Source of the DNA: Pseudomonadota bacterium
GTDB lineage: Bacteria > Pseudomonadota > Alphaproteobacteria > Sphingomonadales > Sphingomonadaceae
Direction: 5' to 3'
DNA: 43,612 bases
Assembly (NCBI GenBank): GCA_023416515.1
Contig: JAEZHP010000123.1
Location: 1 to 43,612, forward strand
Shown here: piece after piece, positions 15,471 through 23,153 of the stretch
How positions within the stretch are numbered: the first letter of the stretch is position 1
Layout: every line of letters begins with the position of its first letter
Translations under genes and position numbers: made by a program
The notes under the pieces: generated by a model
Seen by the model: the letters and a program-made list of their open reading frames with translations, nothing else
Told to the model about the DNA's origin: nothing
Database searches by the model: none

Positions 15471-16163
15471 GGGAGTCTCCTTCTGGCGCGTGGGCGCGGC
15501 CGAAGCCGCAGGGCGACGGGCGTCCATGCGCCAGCCGTTCTTCTGCGCGAGCGCGGTCAGGCGCTTCGGCGCGTGGGCGTAGACCCGGTAATCGAAGGCC
15601 GCGACGGCCTGGCTTTCGGGGTCGTTGGCGCCCTCAGGCGCGGCGCCGACGGAAGTCGCGTAGCCCTTGGCCACGGCTTCCTCAGGCGTCATCCAGGTTT
15701 CCGCTTCCATGTCGGCGGCGCATTCAGCCTCCGAGCGACCGGTCTTGGCGGCGTAGATGCCAGCCATGGCCTTGCCATAGGTCTCGAGCTGGCGAGCGGA
15801 CGCCTGGTGGTCTTTGATGTCCCCGCCCCACGTGTCCATGCGCGGGTTGTGGACCATCATGATCGCGCCGAGGCTCATCACGATCTCATCGCCGGCCATT
15901 GCGATCAGAGACGCAGCCGAGGCAGCGACGCCTTCGACGACGATGGTCTTCTTCGCCTTGTGACGGCTGATGATCGCGTGGATCGCAGAGCCTTCGTCGA
16001 CCACCCCGCCCCCGGAGTTGAGCCGGATCGTCACGTCCGTCGCATCGCCCACGACCGCCAGGGCGCGGATGACCTCCGACGACGTGAACCCGTCGTCGAA
16101 AAACCAATCGCCGCCGACCACCCCGGAGAGGGTGATCTCCGAGCCGTTCACCAGAACCGCCAT
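15003..16163 (-). CDS. Prohead maturation protease (ClpP/S49-like, lambda C-like)
   Basis: The product has 386 residues. Residues 1-190 form a ClpP-like domain: IRLNSGGGVVDEG (47-58), the catalytic Ser at 82 in GVAASAASLIAMAG, and His105 in MMVHNP. The enzyme trims scaffold and portal during head maturation. Residues 232-386 are a separate Ala/Glu-rich helical scaffold domain with its own start (see 15003-15470), so full-length protein is protease fused to scaffold, as in lambda C/Nu3. It lies between portal and decoration genes. Confidence 0.9.
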   Translation of the reverse strand: MAVLVNGSEITLSGVVGGDWFFDDGFTSSEVIRALAVVGDATDVTIRLNSGGGVVDEGSAIHAIISRHKAKKTIVVEGVAASAASLIAMAGDEIVMSLGAIMMVHNPRMDTWGGDIKDHQASARQLETYGKAMAGIYAAKTGRSEAECAADMEAETWMTPEEAVAKGYATSVGAAPEGANDPESQAVAAFDYRVYAHAPKRLTALAQKNGWRMDARRPAASAAPTRQKETPMADKNAGATTPEQHAEALEAAKAAAAAEATAKATAHAVEISTICAEAGVPAMASTLIKEGVTAEQARTRATSAKDIRAAVLAAQKSYPQITASADEFIAQGKSLEHVRAALFEKITAAQSPEINSFHQPAGNTASITAKASMERELKRAGLTKGA

Positions 16164-16174
16164 GTTGCTTGTCC

Positions 16175-17719
16175 TTAGTTCGCCGGCGGAGCCGGGTCGG
16201 GCTCAGCGTCCGCCTGCACGGCGCCGGAGCCAGCCGTCTTGCGCGGGTCGCTGTCGTAGACGAGGCCAAGACGATCAGCGCGCGAGGCGTCGGAAGCCTG
16301 CTCCGCGTCGACCTGCTCCACGTCGTAGCCGGCCGACGACACCACCTCGCTCCGCGACCGAAGCCCGGCGCGGATCTCTTCCCGCTTCGCCTGAATGTCC
16401 TGGGTCGGGTTGATGTAGGCCCAGCCTTCCGGGACCCACTTGGCGCGCGCCGCCTGAGCAACCGTCACGCCCTGCGGAAGCCTGATCTTGCCCGAGAGCA
16501 CGCCAAGCTCGATCCAGCGCCGCAGGATCGGCCGACAGAACTGAAAGACCACGACGTGGTGCTGCCACATGGCGCACCGGCGCCGGAACTCGTTCACCGA
16601 CGCGCGGAAGGTGCGATCGTTGACCTGGCTGTAGTCGCCGGAAAGCTGCTCGTACATCTGACCGAGAGAGGCCGCGATGGCTCGCTTCTGCTCCCGCACG
16701 AACTCGACATAGTTGTTGCCCGGCGACGGCGGCTCGGACCACTCGACGCTCTGCCCTTGTTCCAGCACCTGCATCGTGCCTGGCTCGAGCGAGGCGAGCG
16801 CTACGCCGTCGTCATAAGCTTCCGTCTGGCCTGCGAAGAGGTCAGCCGTGTCGTCGCCTTCCGCTGGGTCAGTCCTCACGAACCCCGCAAAGAGCGCGGA
16901 AATCTTCTGCCTGACGAGCTGCGCGTCGTCGTACTCGTCCAGATCATGGAGCTTGGCGAGGGCTCGCGTCAGCCAAGGCTCGCCGCGCACCATACCCGGG
17001 CGTCGGATGCAGGCGAGATGCACAACCTCGCTCGCCGGCACCGCGACCGTGTCATAGTTCGTCACCTTCCCGAGCAGGACGCCGTCGAACGGGTGCTCGC
17101 GCGTCAGGTGGTAAGCCGTGCGCCGCCCGATGATGTCGAACTCGACGCCGGAGCGGATCGGGTTGACGCCTGCCCTGCCGTCCGCAGGCAGAACTCCAGG
17201 CCGATTGTTCGTCTCGGGGCAGTATTCCGCCTCAAGCAGCTGCACCTGCAGCGGCACGGTTTCGAGATCGCCGAGACGGCGCGCGCGTAGCCGGCCGAAG
17301 CTGTCGCCACCCTCGACCATCGATCGAACGGCCAAAGCCTGCTGGCCATAGAAGTCGAGGCGACCATCAGCGTCGCTCTCGTCTGTCCACTGCAGCCAGA
17401 GATCAGCGAGTTCCCGGTTGAACTCCGGGCTCGAGGTCGTGAACTGCGGCTTGATCCCGGAGCCGACGATGTTGGAGACGAGCACGTCAACGCCGGCGTC
17501 TGCCAGGCCGTTCTTGCGAACCTCCTCGCGAGACTTCCCCCTCAGCGTCGAGAGGCTGTAGTCCTGAACCGCGTTCGGCCCCGAGACATTGCCAATCCAG
17601 CGGACCGTGCGCGGCGCAGGGGCGCGGAACGGCTGCAGCACGTCCACGGCCAGATCAGCGCGCGGCGCCAGCCTGTTGCTTCCAGCCTTCACACGAACCC
17701 GAGGGCGCGCCTCCGCCAT
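16175..17719 (-). CDS. Portal protein (lambda B family)
   Basis: 514-residue product. GPNAVQDYSLSTLRGKSREEVRKNGLA near residue 50 and VSNIVGSGIKPQ near 80 are hallmarks of the lambda-type portal family, as is the later NNYVEFVREQKRAIAASLGQ near 330. The dodecameric portal is the DNA channel and nucleation point of the head. Its start overlaps the W-like stop (TGATG). Confidence 0.9.
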   Translation of the reverse strand: MAEARPRVRVKAGSNRLAPRADLAVDVLQPFRAPAPRTVRWIGNVSGPNAVQDYSLSTLRGKSREEVRKNGLADAGVDVLVSNIVGSGIKPQFTTSSPEFNRELADLWLQWTDESDADGRLDFYGQQALAVRSMVEGGDSFGRLRARRLGDLETVPLQVQLLEAEYCPETNNRPGVLPADGRAGVNPIRSGVEFDIIGRRTAYHLTREHPFDGVLLGKVTNYDTVAVPASEVVHLACIRRPGMVRGEPWLTRALAKLHDLDEYDDAQLVRQKISALFAGFVRTDPAEGDDTADLFAGQTEAYDDGVALASLEPGTMQVLEQGQSVEWSEPPSPGNNYVEFVREQKRAIAASLGQMYEQLSGDYSQVNDRTFRASVNEFRRRCAMWQHHVVVFQFCRPILRRWIELGVLSGKIRLPQGVTVAQAARAKWVPEGWAYINPTQDIQAKREEIRAGLRSRSEVVSSAGYDVEQVDAEQASDASRADRLGLVYDSDPRKTAGSGAVQADAEPDPAPPAN

Positions 17720-17937
17720 CAGCAGAGTCCCTTGGACGTGATGAACCGGACCTGACGAACCCGGGTCTTCACCTCCACGCCGGCCACGGCGTCGAGCTCG
17801 GCGTTCATGGCCCGCAGGATCTCGCGCATCTCGGCAAGGCTGCGATACTGCACCTCACGGTCCCGGTAGCGGACGCGTGTGGCGCCGAGCGCGATGGCCT
17901 CTTTCAGGGCGTCGCGCTGCGCTTCCGTGTAGGCCAT
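17719..17937 (-). CDS. Head-tail connector (gpW-like)
   Basis: 72-residue product beginning MAYTEAQRDALKEAIALGATRV and containing YRDREVQYRSLAEMREILR, the pattern of gpW-type proteins that plug the portal after packaging. It lies between terminase and portal genes as W does in lambda, only 4 nt from the terminase stop. Confidence 0.85.
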   Translation of the reverse strand: MAYTEAQRDALKEAIALGATRVRYRDREVQYRSLAEMREILRAMNAELDAVAGVEVKTRVRQVRFITSKGLC

Positions 17938-17941
17938 CGGA

Positions 17942-19882
17942 TCACCGCAGAAATGAGGATCGGGACACGGCCCGGCGCTGCGGACGCATCAGAGGCGAAG
18001 GAGCCGAGGCGGCTGGGGCGTCGAACACCTGCTCCAGCGGAGCGGGCGCCGGAGCTTTCGCGGGTCGCTGCGCGTCGTCCATCATCCGCCGCACGCGACC
18101 CCAGTTGATCGACATCGAACGCAGCGCCGCGAAGGCATAGACGCGGCAGTCGAGTGCTTCCTGGCGGGTGTTCGGCTTCGGCTGCCACTCGCGGACCGGG
18201 AAGCCCTTTGAGTGCCGCGTGACAACGACCTCGGACGTCAGCTGCTCGAACCACGCAGGGTCCCGGTCCTTCGGGAAGTGGCAGTAGCCGGGGCCCGGCT
18301 CGGCGATCCGCAAACGCCCGTAGATGATGTCCTTGCCGGCATCGACGCCGATCATGAACAGGCTGATGCGACCCTTGTTGTTTTTCGACGCGAGCTTCGG
18401 CCAGAGAGGCTTGCCGGGCCCGCCCTGACCCTTGATCGCGTACACCCTGCGCCGGGACTGCTTGTCCCTGACGAAATCCGCCACCGCCTGGCCGTAGTGG
18501 CCCCCGTAGTCGACGCACGCCGCCGAAACCGACAGCAGCCGGCCGTCCTTCGTCTTGGTCGGCGTCAGCAGGTACTCGTCGAGCTCCCGCCAGAGGTCAG
18601 GCGCCGACGGATCGCCGCGCAGAACCTCGTGCTCAAGGGACCAACTCTCGTCCTCAAGACCCCAGCCGACCCGCTCGATCTCGAGACGGTCACCCTGGAC
18701 GTCCACACCGCAGGTGATCATCAGAACTTCAGCAGGGACGGCCTGCGGGTCCCACTCCTCAAGCCGCCCGGTGAGAACGTGCTGGTCGACCTCTTCGCCC
18801 CGCTCCTCCCAGGTCTCACCGAGCGCAGTGTTCACCCAGGTCTTCAGCCGCTCAGGGTGCGGCTTCGCCTCCAGGAACGACCGGACGGTTTCCGCGAGCC
18901 GCACCCAGGGCGAATAGATCTCCGACAGGTGGAACCCAGCGATGCCGGTGAACGACGCGCCAGCGCGCCACTCGCCTTTTCGCACCGCAGACCACCGCTC
19001 GGCGTCTGACCAGAGCGTGCCGCAGCTCTCGCAGGCATAGGCGGCGCTCTCAGGGGCGCCGGAATCCCACTTCACCTGCGCCCACTTCAGCGTCTGCTTC
19101 TCACCGCAGTGCGGGCACGGCACCCAGAACCGCCGCTGGTCGCTCTCCCCAAACGCCGCCTCGATACGCGAGACCCCTTTCACGGTGGGAGTCGAGAACA
19201 GCCCCAGCTTCCGGTTCCAGAATGTCGTCGAGCGCTTCCGCGCCAGAGAGATCGGGTCGCCTTCTGCGCCGGCTGAAGGCGGGTAGCGATCAATCTCGTC
19301 GCAGAGCACCACACGGATCGGACGGCTCGCCAGCGACGCCGGGCTGTTCGCCCCCGCCATCGTGATGTGCCCGCCCTCGTAGACCTTGTGGCGGATGGTG
19401 TTGTTGCCGTCCCGCGACCGGGCGTCAGAGACCTTGCCCTGCAGGGTCGGCGTATCGCGCAGCATCGGCGAAAGACGATCCTTGGACCACGTCTCCGCCA
19501 TCTCCAGCGTCGGCTGGAGGATCAGCATCGGCGCCGGGTCAAGGTCCACGTGGAACCCGGAGACGTTGTTCAGGATCTCCGTCTTGCCCACCTGGGCGGA
19601 TGACATCACCACGACCGTGTGGATCGACGCTTCCGAGAAGGCGTCCATGATCCCGCGCTGATATTCGGCGCGGCTCGTATCCCAGCGGCCGGGCTCAGCG
19701 CTCGCCTCCGGGCTCAGTCTCCGTTCGCGGTCAGCCCACTGGCTCACCGTCAGGTTCGGCGGCGGCGCGAACACGCCCCACCAGTCCTGAGCCGCGTCCA
19801 GCACCGCCTTCGGCAAGCTCAGATGCAGGTACTCCGGCGATGCGAGTGGCGCTGAGCTCCGAGAGCGCTTCCGAGACGCCAT
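17942..19882 (-). CDS. Terminase large subunit (GpA family)
   Basis: 646-residue product from ATG 19882. It has Walker A SSAQVGKTE (94-102), Walker B VVLCDEID (192-199), a zinc-ribbon-like pair CPHC (256-259) and CESC (284-287), and nuclease acidic residues in CGVDVQGDR (D394) and CVDYGG (D458). It is the packaging motor and cos or pac nuclease. The chosen start overlaps the small subunit by 152 nt, unusually long for this operon; GTG at 19804 would shorten the overlap. The frame stays open to an ATG at 19939. Confidence 0.9.
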   Translation of the reverse strand: MASRKRSRSSAPLASPEYLHLSLPKAVLDAAQDWWGVFAPPPNLTVSQWADRERRLSPEASAEPGRWDTSRAEYQRGIMDAFSEASIHTVVVMSSAQVGKTEILNNVSGFHVDLDPAPMLILQPTLEMAETWSKDRLSPMLRDTPTLQGKVSDARSRDGNNTIRHKVYEGGHITMAGANSPASLASRPIRVVLCDEIDRYPPSAGAEGDPISLARKRSTTFWNRKLGLFSTPTVKGVSRIEAAFGESDQRRFWVPCPHCGEKQTLKWAQVKWDSGAPESAAYACESCGTLWSDAERWSAVRKGEWRAGASFTGIAGFHLSEIYSPWVRLAETVRSFLEAKPHPERLKTWVNTALGETWEERGEEVDQHVLTGRLEEWDPQAVPAEVLMITCGVDVQGDRLEIERVGWGLEDESWSLEHEVLRGDPSAPDLWRELDEYLLTPTKTKDGRLLSVSAACVDYGGHYGQAVADFVRDKQSRRRVYAIKGQGGPGKPLWPKLASKNNKGRISLFMIGVDAGKDIIYGRLRIAEPGPGYCHFPKDRDPAWFEQLTSEVVVTRHSKGFPVREWQPKPNTRQEALDCRVYAFAALRSMSINWGRVRRMMDDAQRPAKAPAPAPLEQVFDAPAASAPSPLMRPQRRAVSRSSFLR

Positions 19883-20291
19883 CTGTGATCTTGTCCCGAA
19901 CCTCGGCGATCGTCGGCAGTCCGTAAGCGACCGGAGCAATCTTCGACGGCAGCGCCAACAGCTTCGCCCGCACTCGAGCGAACGCCTCTGTCACCGCAGC
20001 GTGCACATCGCCGCGCGCAAGAAGCTCCCCGCGCGACGCGGCGTTCTTCATTTCCTGGGCGTCGGCTTGCTCACTCGCGAGCCGGGCCCGCTCCTTCGTC
20101 AGGTCGAGCCCATCAGCACTGGACGACCGCCCCGCCGCGACTTCGCGGAGATGCGTGATGTACTGCTCGCGGACCACATCGAGGTCGTAGGAACCGGCGG
20201 GCTGCCGATCGACGATCCCCTGGTCCAAGATCTCGCGAAATCGGCGCTCGCTGATGAAAAGATGGTTCGCGCAGTCCGAAACAGTCGCCAT
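19731..20291 (-). CDS. Terminase small subunit (Nu1-like)
   Basis: 186-residue product. The N-terminal MATVSDCANHLFISERRFREILDQG is a winged helix-turn-helix like that of Nu1, which binds the packaging site, followed by a helical region (EQYITHLREVAAG, ERARLASEQADAQEMK) that would bind the large subunit. The ATG at 20291 was chosen because the HTH starts there. The extra residues up to 20348 are Arg/Gly-rich without family features. It pairs with the GpA-type gene downstream. Confidence 0.85.
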   Translation of the reverse strand: MATVSDCANHLFISERRFREILDQGIVDRQPAGSYDLDVVREQYITHLREVAAGRSSSADGLDLTKERARLASEQADAQEMKNAASRGELLARGDVHAAVTEAFARVRAKLLALPSKIAPVAYGLPTIAEVRDKITDGVSEALSELSATRIAGVPASELAEGGAGRGSGLVGRVRAAAEPDGEPVG

Positions 20292-20418
20292 GCGGCGGAA
20301 CCCCCTAAGGAGCCCGGTGGCTAGCGAAAGCCCGCGCTCGCAAATCACCCTCGATCGCCCCGGCTGCCAGGGGCCCCTCCCGCGTCATCTGGCGATGCTC
20401 ATCCGACGTCAGCAGCTC
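20292..20418. other. Gap before terminase gene, possible cos region
   Basis: This 127-bp stretch lies between the 212-residue gene and the small terminase start, where lambda keeps cosN and cosB. It includes the perfect palindrome AGGGGCCCCT (near 20368-20377). No known cos consensus is seen, so this is a position-based suggestion. The other candidate is the gap at 21336-21692. Confidence 0.25.
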
Positions 20419-21057
20419 TCACCTCGCGGTCGCCAATGCCTGGGCCACGGACGCGTTTAGCTCCCGCTCCAGGTTCCGGGCCACGCTCGTCTCGACGATG
20501 CCGACGAAGTCGAAGCGCGGGGCGTAGACCGCCTCGGGCTTGAAGCCCACGAGGAGGGTCAGGCTGCTGGTCGAAGCGTTCAGCGCCCCCTTGGTCCCAC
20601 GGCCTCCTGCCCTGCGTGCGCCGGTCTGAGCGCGCCGGTAGACGCCCGGCTTGAGGTGAGCCGTCTTGCCCTTCCCGTCAGCGACGAAGGTGCTCTTCTG
20701 TCCGATGTACCGCTTGATGGCCCTGCGAGGCAGGTTGCCGTAGGCGTTGAGGCTGGCCTGCTCGCCGGGAACGTTGACCGGCTTGCCCGGCTCCGGATGG
20801 CGCTCACCGCCCTCGATCTCAAGCCCCAGGTATTCAAGCTGCTCCCGCTTTACGAAGACGGTGGAGACCAGCGTCTCCTTCGTGGCCCATGAGGAGCCGA
20901 TGGCTCGCATGGTGAAGGGCGTCGGGCGATCGAAGACGCTGGGGAGTTCAGCCGTGACGTCCTCGACGGCGCGCTTGGCCACGTTGGTCAGGCCGCGTGC
21001 GACGCCGAAGCGGATCTGCCTCTCGAGCTTGTCCTCGTTCCATTCGAGACGGGACAT
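20419..21057 (-). CDS. Phage protein upstream of terminase, unknown function
   Basis: 212-residue product. It starts MSRLEWNEDKLERQIRFGVA, has a central RAIKRYIGQKSTF and ends VYAPRFDFVGIVETSVARNLE then a helical tail. The general look (N-terminal helices, beta middle, PRFDF segment) resembles proteins of the neck or tail-completion group found in many prophages, but I cannot assign a family. Its start is coupled to an 18-residue micro-gene by TGATG, and AGGGGG inside that micro-gene is its ribosome site. Confidence 0.65.
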   Translation of the reverse strand: MSRLEWNEDKLERQIRFGVARGLTNVAKRAVEDVTAELPSVFDRPTPFTMRAIGSSWATKETLVSTVFVKREQLEYLGLEIEGGERHPEPGKPVNVPGEQASLNAYGNLPRRAIKRYIGQKSTFVADGKGKTAHLKPGVYRRAQTGARRAGGRGTKGALNASTSSLTLLVGFKPEAVYAPRFDFVGIVETSVARNLERELNASVAQALATAR

Positions 21058-21113
21058 CAGACATCCCCCTCGACATCTCCCGGCCAGTCGAGGTCCTCGG
21101 TGTAAGGCTCCAT
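21057..21113 (-). CDS. Micro-gene of 18 codons bridging two genes
   Basis: It begins at the base directly after the TAG of 21114-21335 and its own TGA overlaps the next ATG (TGATG). The peptide is MEPYTEDLDWPGDVEGDV, very acidic. Because it contains the ribosome site of the next gene, its likely role is to couple translation; a functional peptide cannot be excluded. Confidence 0.45.
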   Translation of the reverse strand: MEPYTEDLDWPGDVEGDV

Positions 21114-21335
21114 CTAGGCGAACTGCCTGATGAGACGAGCCGACCGCTCGCGTGCGAGCTCGACGAGGTCCACGCCGGCTGCCTTGGCGTAGGCGGTCAG
21201 GGAGAGAGCCGCAGCCTCCTCTTCGCGCCAGTAAGACCAGTGCTCTCCGGGATCGAGATCAGCGCGGGATGGGGACGCGGAGAGGCCGAGCAGGTCTGCC
21301 AGCAGCCTTATGGCCGCGTCGTGGTCTCTGCTCAT
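21114..21335 (-). CDS. Small phage protein, first gene of the late operon
   Basis: 73-residue helical product (MSRDHDAAIRLLADLLG ... ELARERSARLIRQFA) with a WSYWREEEAAALSL centre. No family was recognised. AGGAAG lies about 8-10 nt before the ATG. It is the first gene after the non-coding stretch 21336-21692, so it opens the late transcript, and its stop abuts the micro-gene at 21057-21113. Confidence 0.6.
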   Translation of the reverse strand: MSRDHDAAIRLLADLLGLSASPSRADLDPGEHWSYWREEEAAALSLTAYAKAAGVDLVELARERSARLIRQFA

Positions 21336-21692
21336 CCGGCGGCTTCCTAGCCCAAATGAGAAGCGCCGCCCTGATCTGAGATCGGAGCGGCGCTGTTAGA
21401 AGCCTAGGCGTCCGACCCTAGGCCATCGCTGCACGGTGCGGGGTGCAGACCTCTGAAATGCATCCAGCGGGCCGGGCGCTCAAGCCGGCCAGTCGGGCCG
21501 CGCAGAGCCAGGGAGGCGCATCGCAGCCTATGGCTCGTCCCGATCTTCGCCTTGCGCAGGCATAGCGTGTCTGGCTTCCCACGCCGCCGCTGGAATCAAA
21601 ACGCCCCACCAAGCGGCAGGGCGATGATCTCCCGACGCAAAGCGCCGAGTTACACGAACTAGATGGTATTCCCCCGCGCGCGTCAAGCCCCG
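21336..21692. other. Non-coding boundary between early and late operons
   Basis: The 357-bp stretch holds a terminator (21598-21623), a 7-bp inverted repeat (GCGCCGC/GCGGCGC, 21363-21393) followed on the minus strand by TTCTCATTT, and two copies of CCTAGG 14 bp apart (21403 and 21417). The late promoter should lie here on the minus strand, but no sigma70 consensus stands out, in keeping with a promoter that needs an activator or antiterminator. A 64-codon frame (21418-21612) looks accidental. Confidence 0.6.
21598..21623 (-). terminator. Terminator of the early leftward operon
   Basis: On the minus strand CGCCC-TGCC pairs with GGTG-GGGCG (nine pairs including two G-T wobbles, loop GCTT) and is followed by TTTT. 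It lies 70-95 bp after the stop of 21693-22382, the last early gene. Confidence 0.75.
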
Positions 21693-22382
21693 TCAGGCCG
21701 CTGCCCGAAAGAAATTCTTGGGCGCACGCCTTAGACCATGGTCGCTCTCAAGCTCACGCCGAGAACCGGCCTTCGCCCAGCCGGCGCGCTCCGCGTAATC
21801 GAGCAGCGCCCACCGCACGATGAACTTGGCTACACCATGCGACCAGCCGTGCTCCTGGTCGATCGTATCGAACGAACGGCCGTCGACCACCACGTCGACC
21901 ACGACCTCGAGCATCGGCCAAGCACAGCCCTTCTTCCGGCGCGACAGCTCATCCGCCCAAGGCTTGTAGCGCAGGTGATAGGCGACCGCTGTACGCTCCG
22001 CCAACGGCGCTCCAGCGCTCCTGTCCTGCCTCTCGTAGCCCTGAGACCTGATCAGCACGGCGCCCGTGAGGGCCAGATAGATGCGCTCGATTTCCTGCGC
22101 GGCCTGGATCATCTCGGGATGGAGCTGCTTCTTCTCAATCATGCGCTCCATGGAGGTCTTCCTGTGCTGGCGCAGGGCGTGAGGCGTGGGGCCTGAGCCG
22201 TCGACCTTGGTCGTCCGCAGCTCCCGCTTCAGAGCCTTGGCCTGCCGGGCGTACTCGCGGTCACGCGCCTCCCTCTCTGGGCGGGAAAGCTCCCGCTCCT
22301 CGTTGATGCGGATGGCGCGCGCGTAATCGCGCTGGGCCAAAGCGTCGAACTCTTCGTTCGTCATCTTGCGCGCCACCTTCAT
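21693..22382 (-). CDS. Putative late regulator with HTH-like C-terminal region
   Basis: 229-residue product. The first half is charged and helical (ERELSRPEREARDREYARQ). The C-terminal part VVDGRSFDTIDQEHGWSHG followed by AKFIVRWALLDYAERAGW has the spacing of a sigma-region-4 or helix-turn-helix unit. It is the last gene of the early operon, directly before the late genes, where lambdoid phages keep the antiterminator Q. The function is therefore inferred from position and a weak motif only. AGGGGA inside the preceding micro-gene is its ribosome site. Confidence 0.6.
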   Translation of the reverse strand: MKVARKMTNEEFDALAQRDYARAIRINEERELSRPEREARDREYARQAKALKRELRTTKVDGSGPTPHALRQHRKTSMERMIEKKQLHPEMIQAAQEIERIYLALTGAVLIRSQGYERQDRSAGAPLAERTAVAYHLRYKPWADELSRRKKGCAWPMLEVVVDVVVDGRSFDTIDQEHGWSHGVAKFIVRWALLDYAERAGWAKAGSRRELESDHGLRRAPKNFFRAAA

Positions 22383-22385
22383 GGT

Positions 22386-22448
22386 TCAGTTCCCCTTCGC
22401 GATGACGACGGTGCGCTTGCGGCGCTCGTGCTCGGCTTTGCTGGCCAT
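22386..22448 (-). CDS. Micro-gene of 20 codons bridging two genes
   Basis: ATG overlaps the stop of 22448-22732 (TGATG) and the TGA ends 3 nt before the next ATG. The peptide MASKAEHERRKRTVVIAKGN is strongly basic. Its last codons contain AGGGGA, the ribosome site of the putative late regulator, so it probably couples that gene to the operon. Confidence 0.45.
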   Translation of the reverse strand: MASKAEHERRKRTVVIAKGN

Positions 22449-22732
22449 CAGCGGGCAGCCTCCATGTCGAATGGCAAAAGATGCGCGATCTGCATCGCCT
22501 CGCAGCAGGCGGCTTCGTCGCCCGGCAACCAGTACGCCCAAGCCTGAAAGCGGGCGGTCATGTAGTAGCGCTGAGGCGTGATGCAGACGGTCTCGACGAA
22601 GCGGCCCCACGCAATCCGGCCGTCTATCGTCCGCACCGGACGCCATGCGAACCAACGGTGCGGGTAGTACGGGTTGAGCGATGTCCACGGCTCCACCGGA
22701 TACCTTCGCGATGTCGCTTCCTGCCAGCTCAC
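22448..22732 (-). CDS. Small aromatic-rich phage protein
   Basis: 94-residue product unusually rich in Trp and Tyr (PWTSLNPYYPHRWFAWRPVR, FQAWAYWLPGDE), followed by an acidic Cys pair (EAACCEA). No family was recognised. GTG start overlaps the upstream stop (GTGA). The composition suggests a compact soluble domain rather than a membrane protein. Confidence 0.6.
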   Translation of the reverse strand: MSWQEATSRRYPVEPWTSLNPYYPHRWFAWRPVRTIDGRIAWGRFVETVCITPQRYYMTARFQAWAYWLPGDEAACCEAMQIAHLLPFDMEAAR

Positions 22733-22917
22733 CGCTCACCTCCCCATGCGAAGAACACGTCGTAGATCCAGCGAGCGAGAGAGCGGCGGGGAGCAGGACG
22801 CCACGCATCCGCGATCCGGATGATCCGGTCCTTCGCTAGATCCGGCGTTTCGGCTTCGATGTGGACGCTCCAGCCTTCCCCACGGAAGTCGTATTCAGTC
22901 TTCCGGCCAGTGCTCAC
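22729..22917 (-). CDS. Small phage protein, unknown function
   Basis: 62-residue product from GTG 22917, which overlaps the previous stop (GTGA). Reads STGRKTEYDFRGEGWSVHIE, then ETPDLAKDRIIRIADAW and a basic end with SLARWIYDVFFAWGGER, possibly an amphipathic or membrane-touching helix. No family was recognised. Confidence 0.6.
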   Translation of the reverse strand: MSTGRKTEYDFRGEGWSVHIEAETPDLAKDRIIRIADAWRPAPRRSLARWIYDVFFAWGGER

Positions 22918-23153
22918 CGTCCCGCCTCCATCCCGATGATCTGTCCCATGGCGGGATCGCGCTCCCACTTGGTGGCGAGCGGGCCGCAGAACTTCGGCTC
23001 CCGAGCGCAGTACGCCAGCACCCGGGCGCGCCCGCCGTAGAGGCAGGCGTCCTTGCCCGTCCGGAAGTCGATCCCAGCGTGCCGGCACGTCCCGCACGCC
23101 CGCACCGCCGGCCGCTCTCTGCTTGTCGCGAGGTGGATGAGATCAGCGGTCAT
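22914..23153 (-). CDS. Small Cys-rich protein, zinc-ribbon-like
   Basis: 79-residue product from ATG 23153 (ATGA overlap with the PP-loop gene). It contains CGTCRH, then DACLYGG, YCAREPKFCG: five to six Cys and a His spaced as in treble-clef or zinc-ribbon proteins seen in phage early operons. A nucleic-acid or metal-binding role is likely; the partner is unknown. Confidence 0.65.
   Translation of the reverse strand: MTADLIHLATSRERPAVRACGTCRHAGIDFRTGKDACLYGGRARVLAYCAREPKFCGPLATKWERDPAMGQIIGMEAGR

Noticed and set aside
13311..16178. Plus-strand open frame of 955 codons
   Set aside because: Antisense to capsid, decoration and protease genes, which are firmly identified; low-complexity basic sequence.
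19883..19939. Earlier start of the large terminase
   Set aside because: It only lengthens an already long overlap with the small subunit and adds residues without family support.
21418..21612. Minus-strand open frame of 64 codons in the early/late gap
   Set aside because: It runs through the terminator's flank, lacks a ribosome site and has an odd Cys/Arg/Ala composition.
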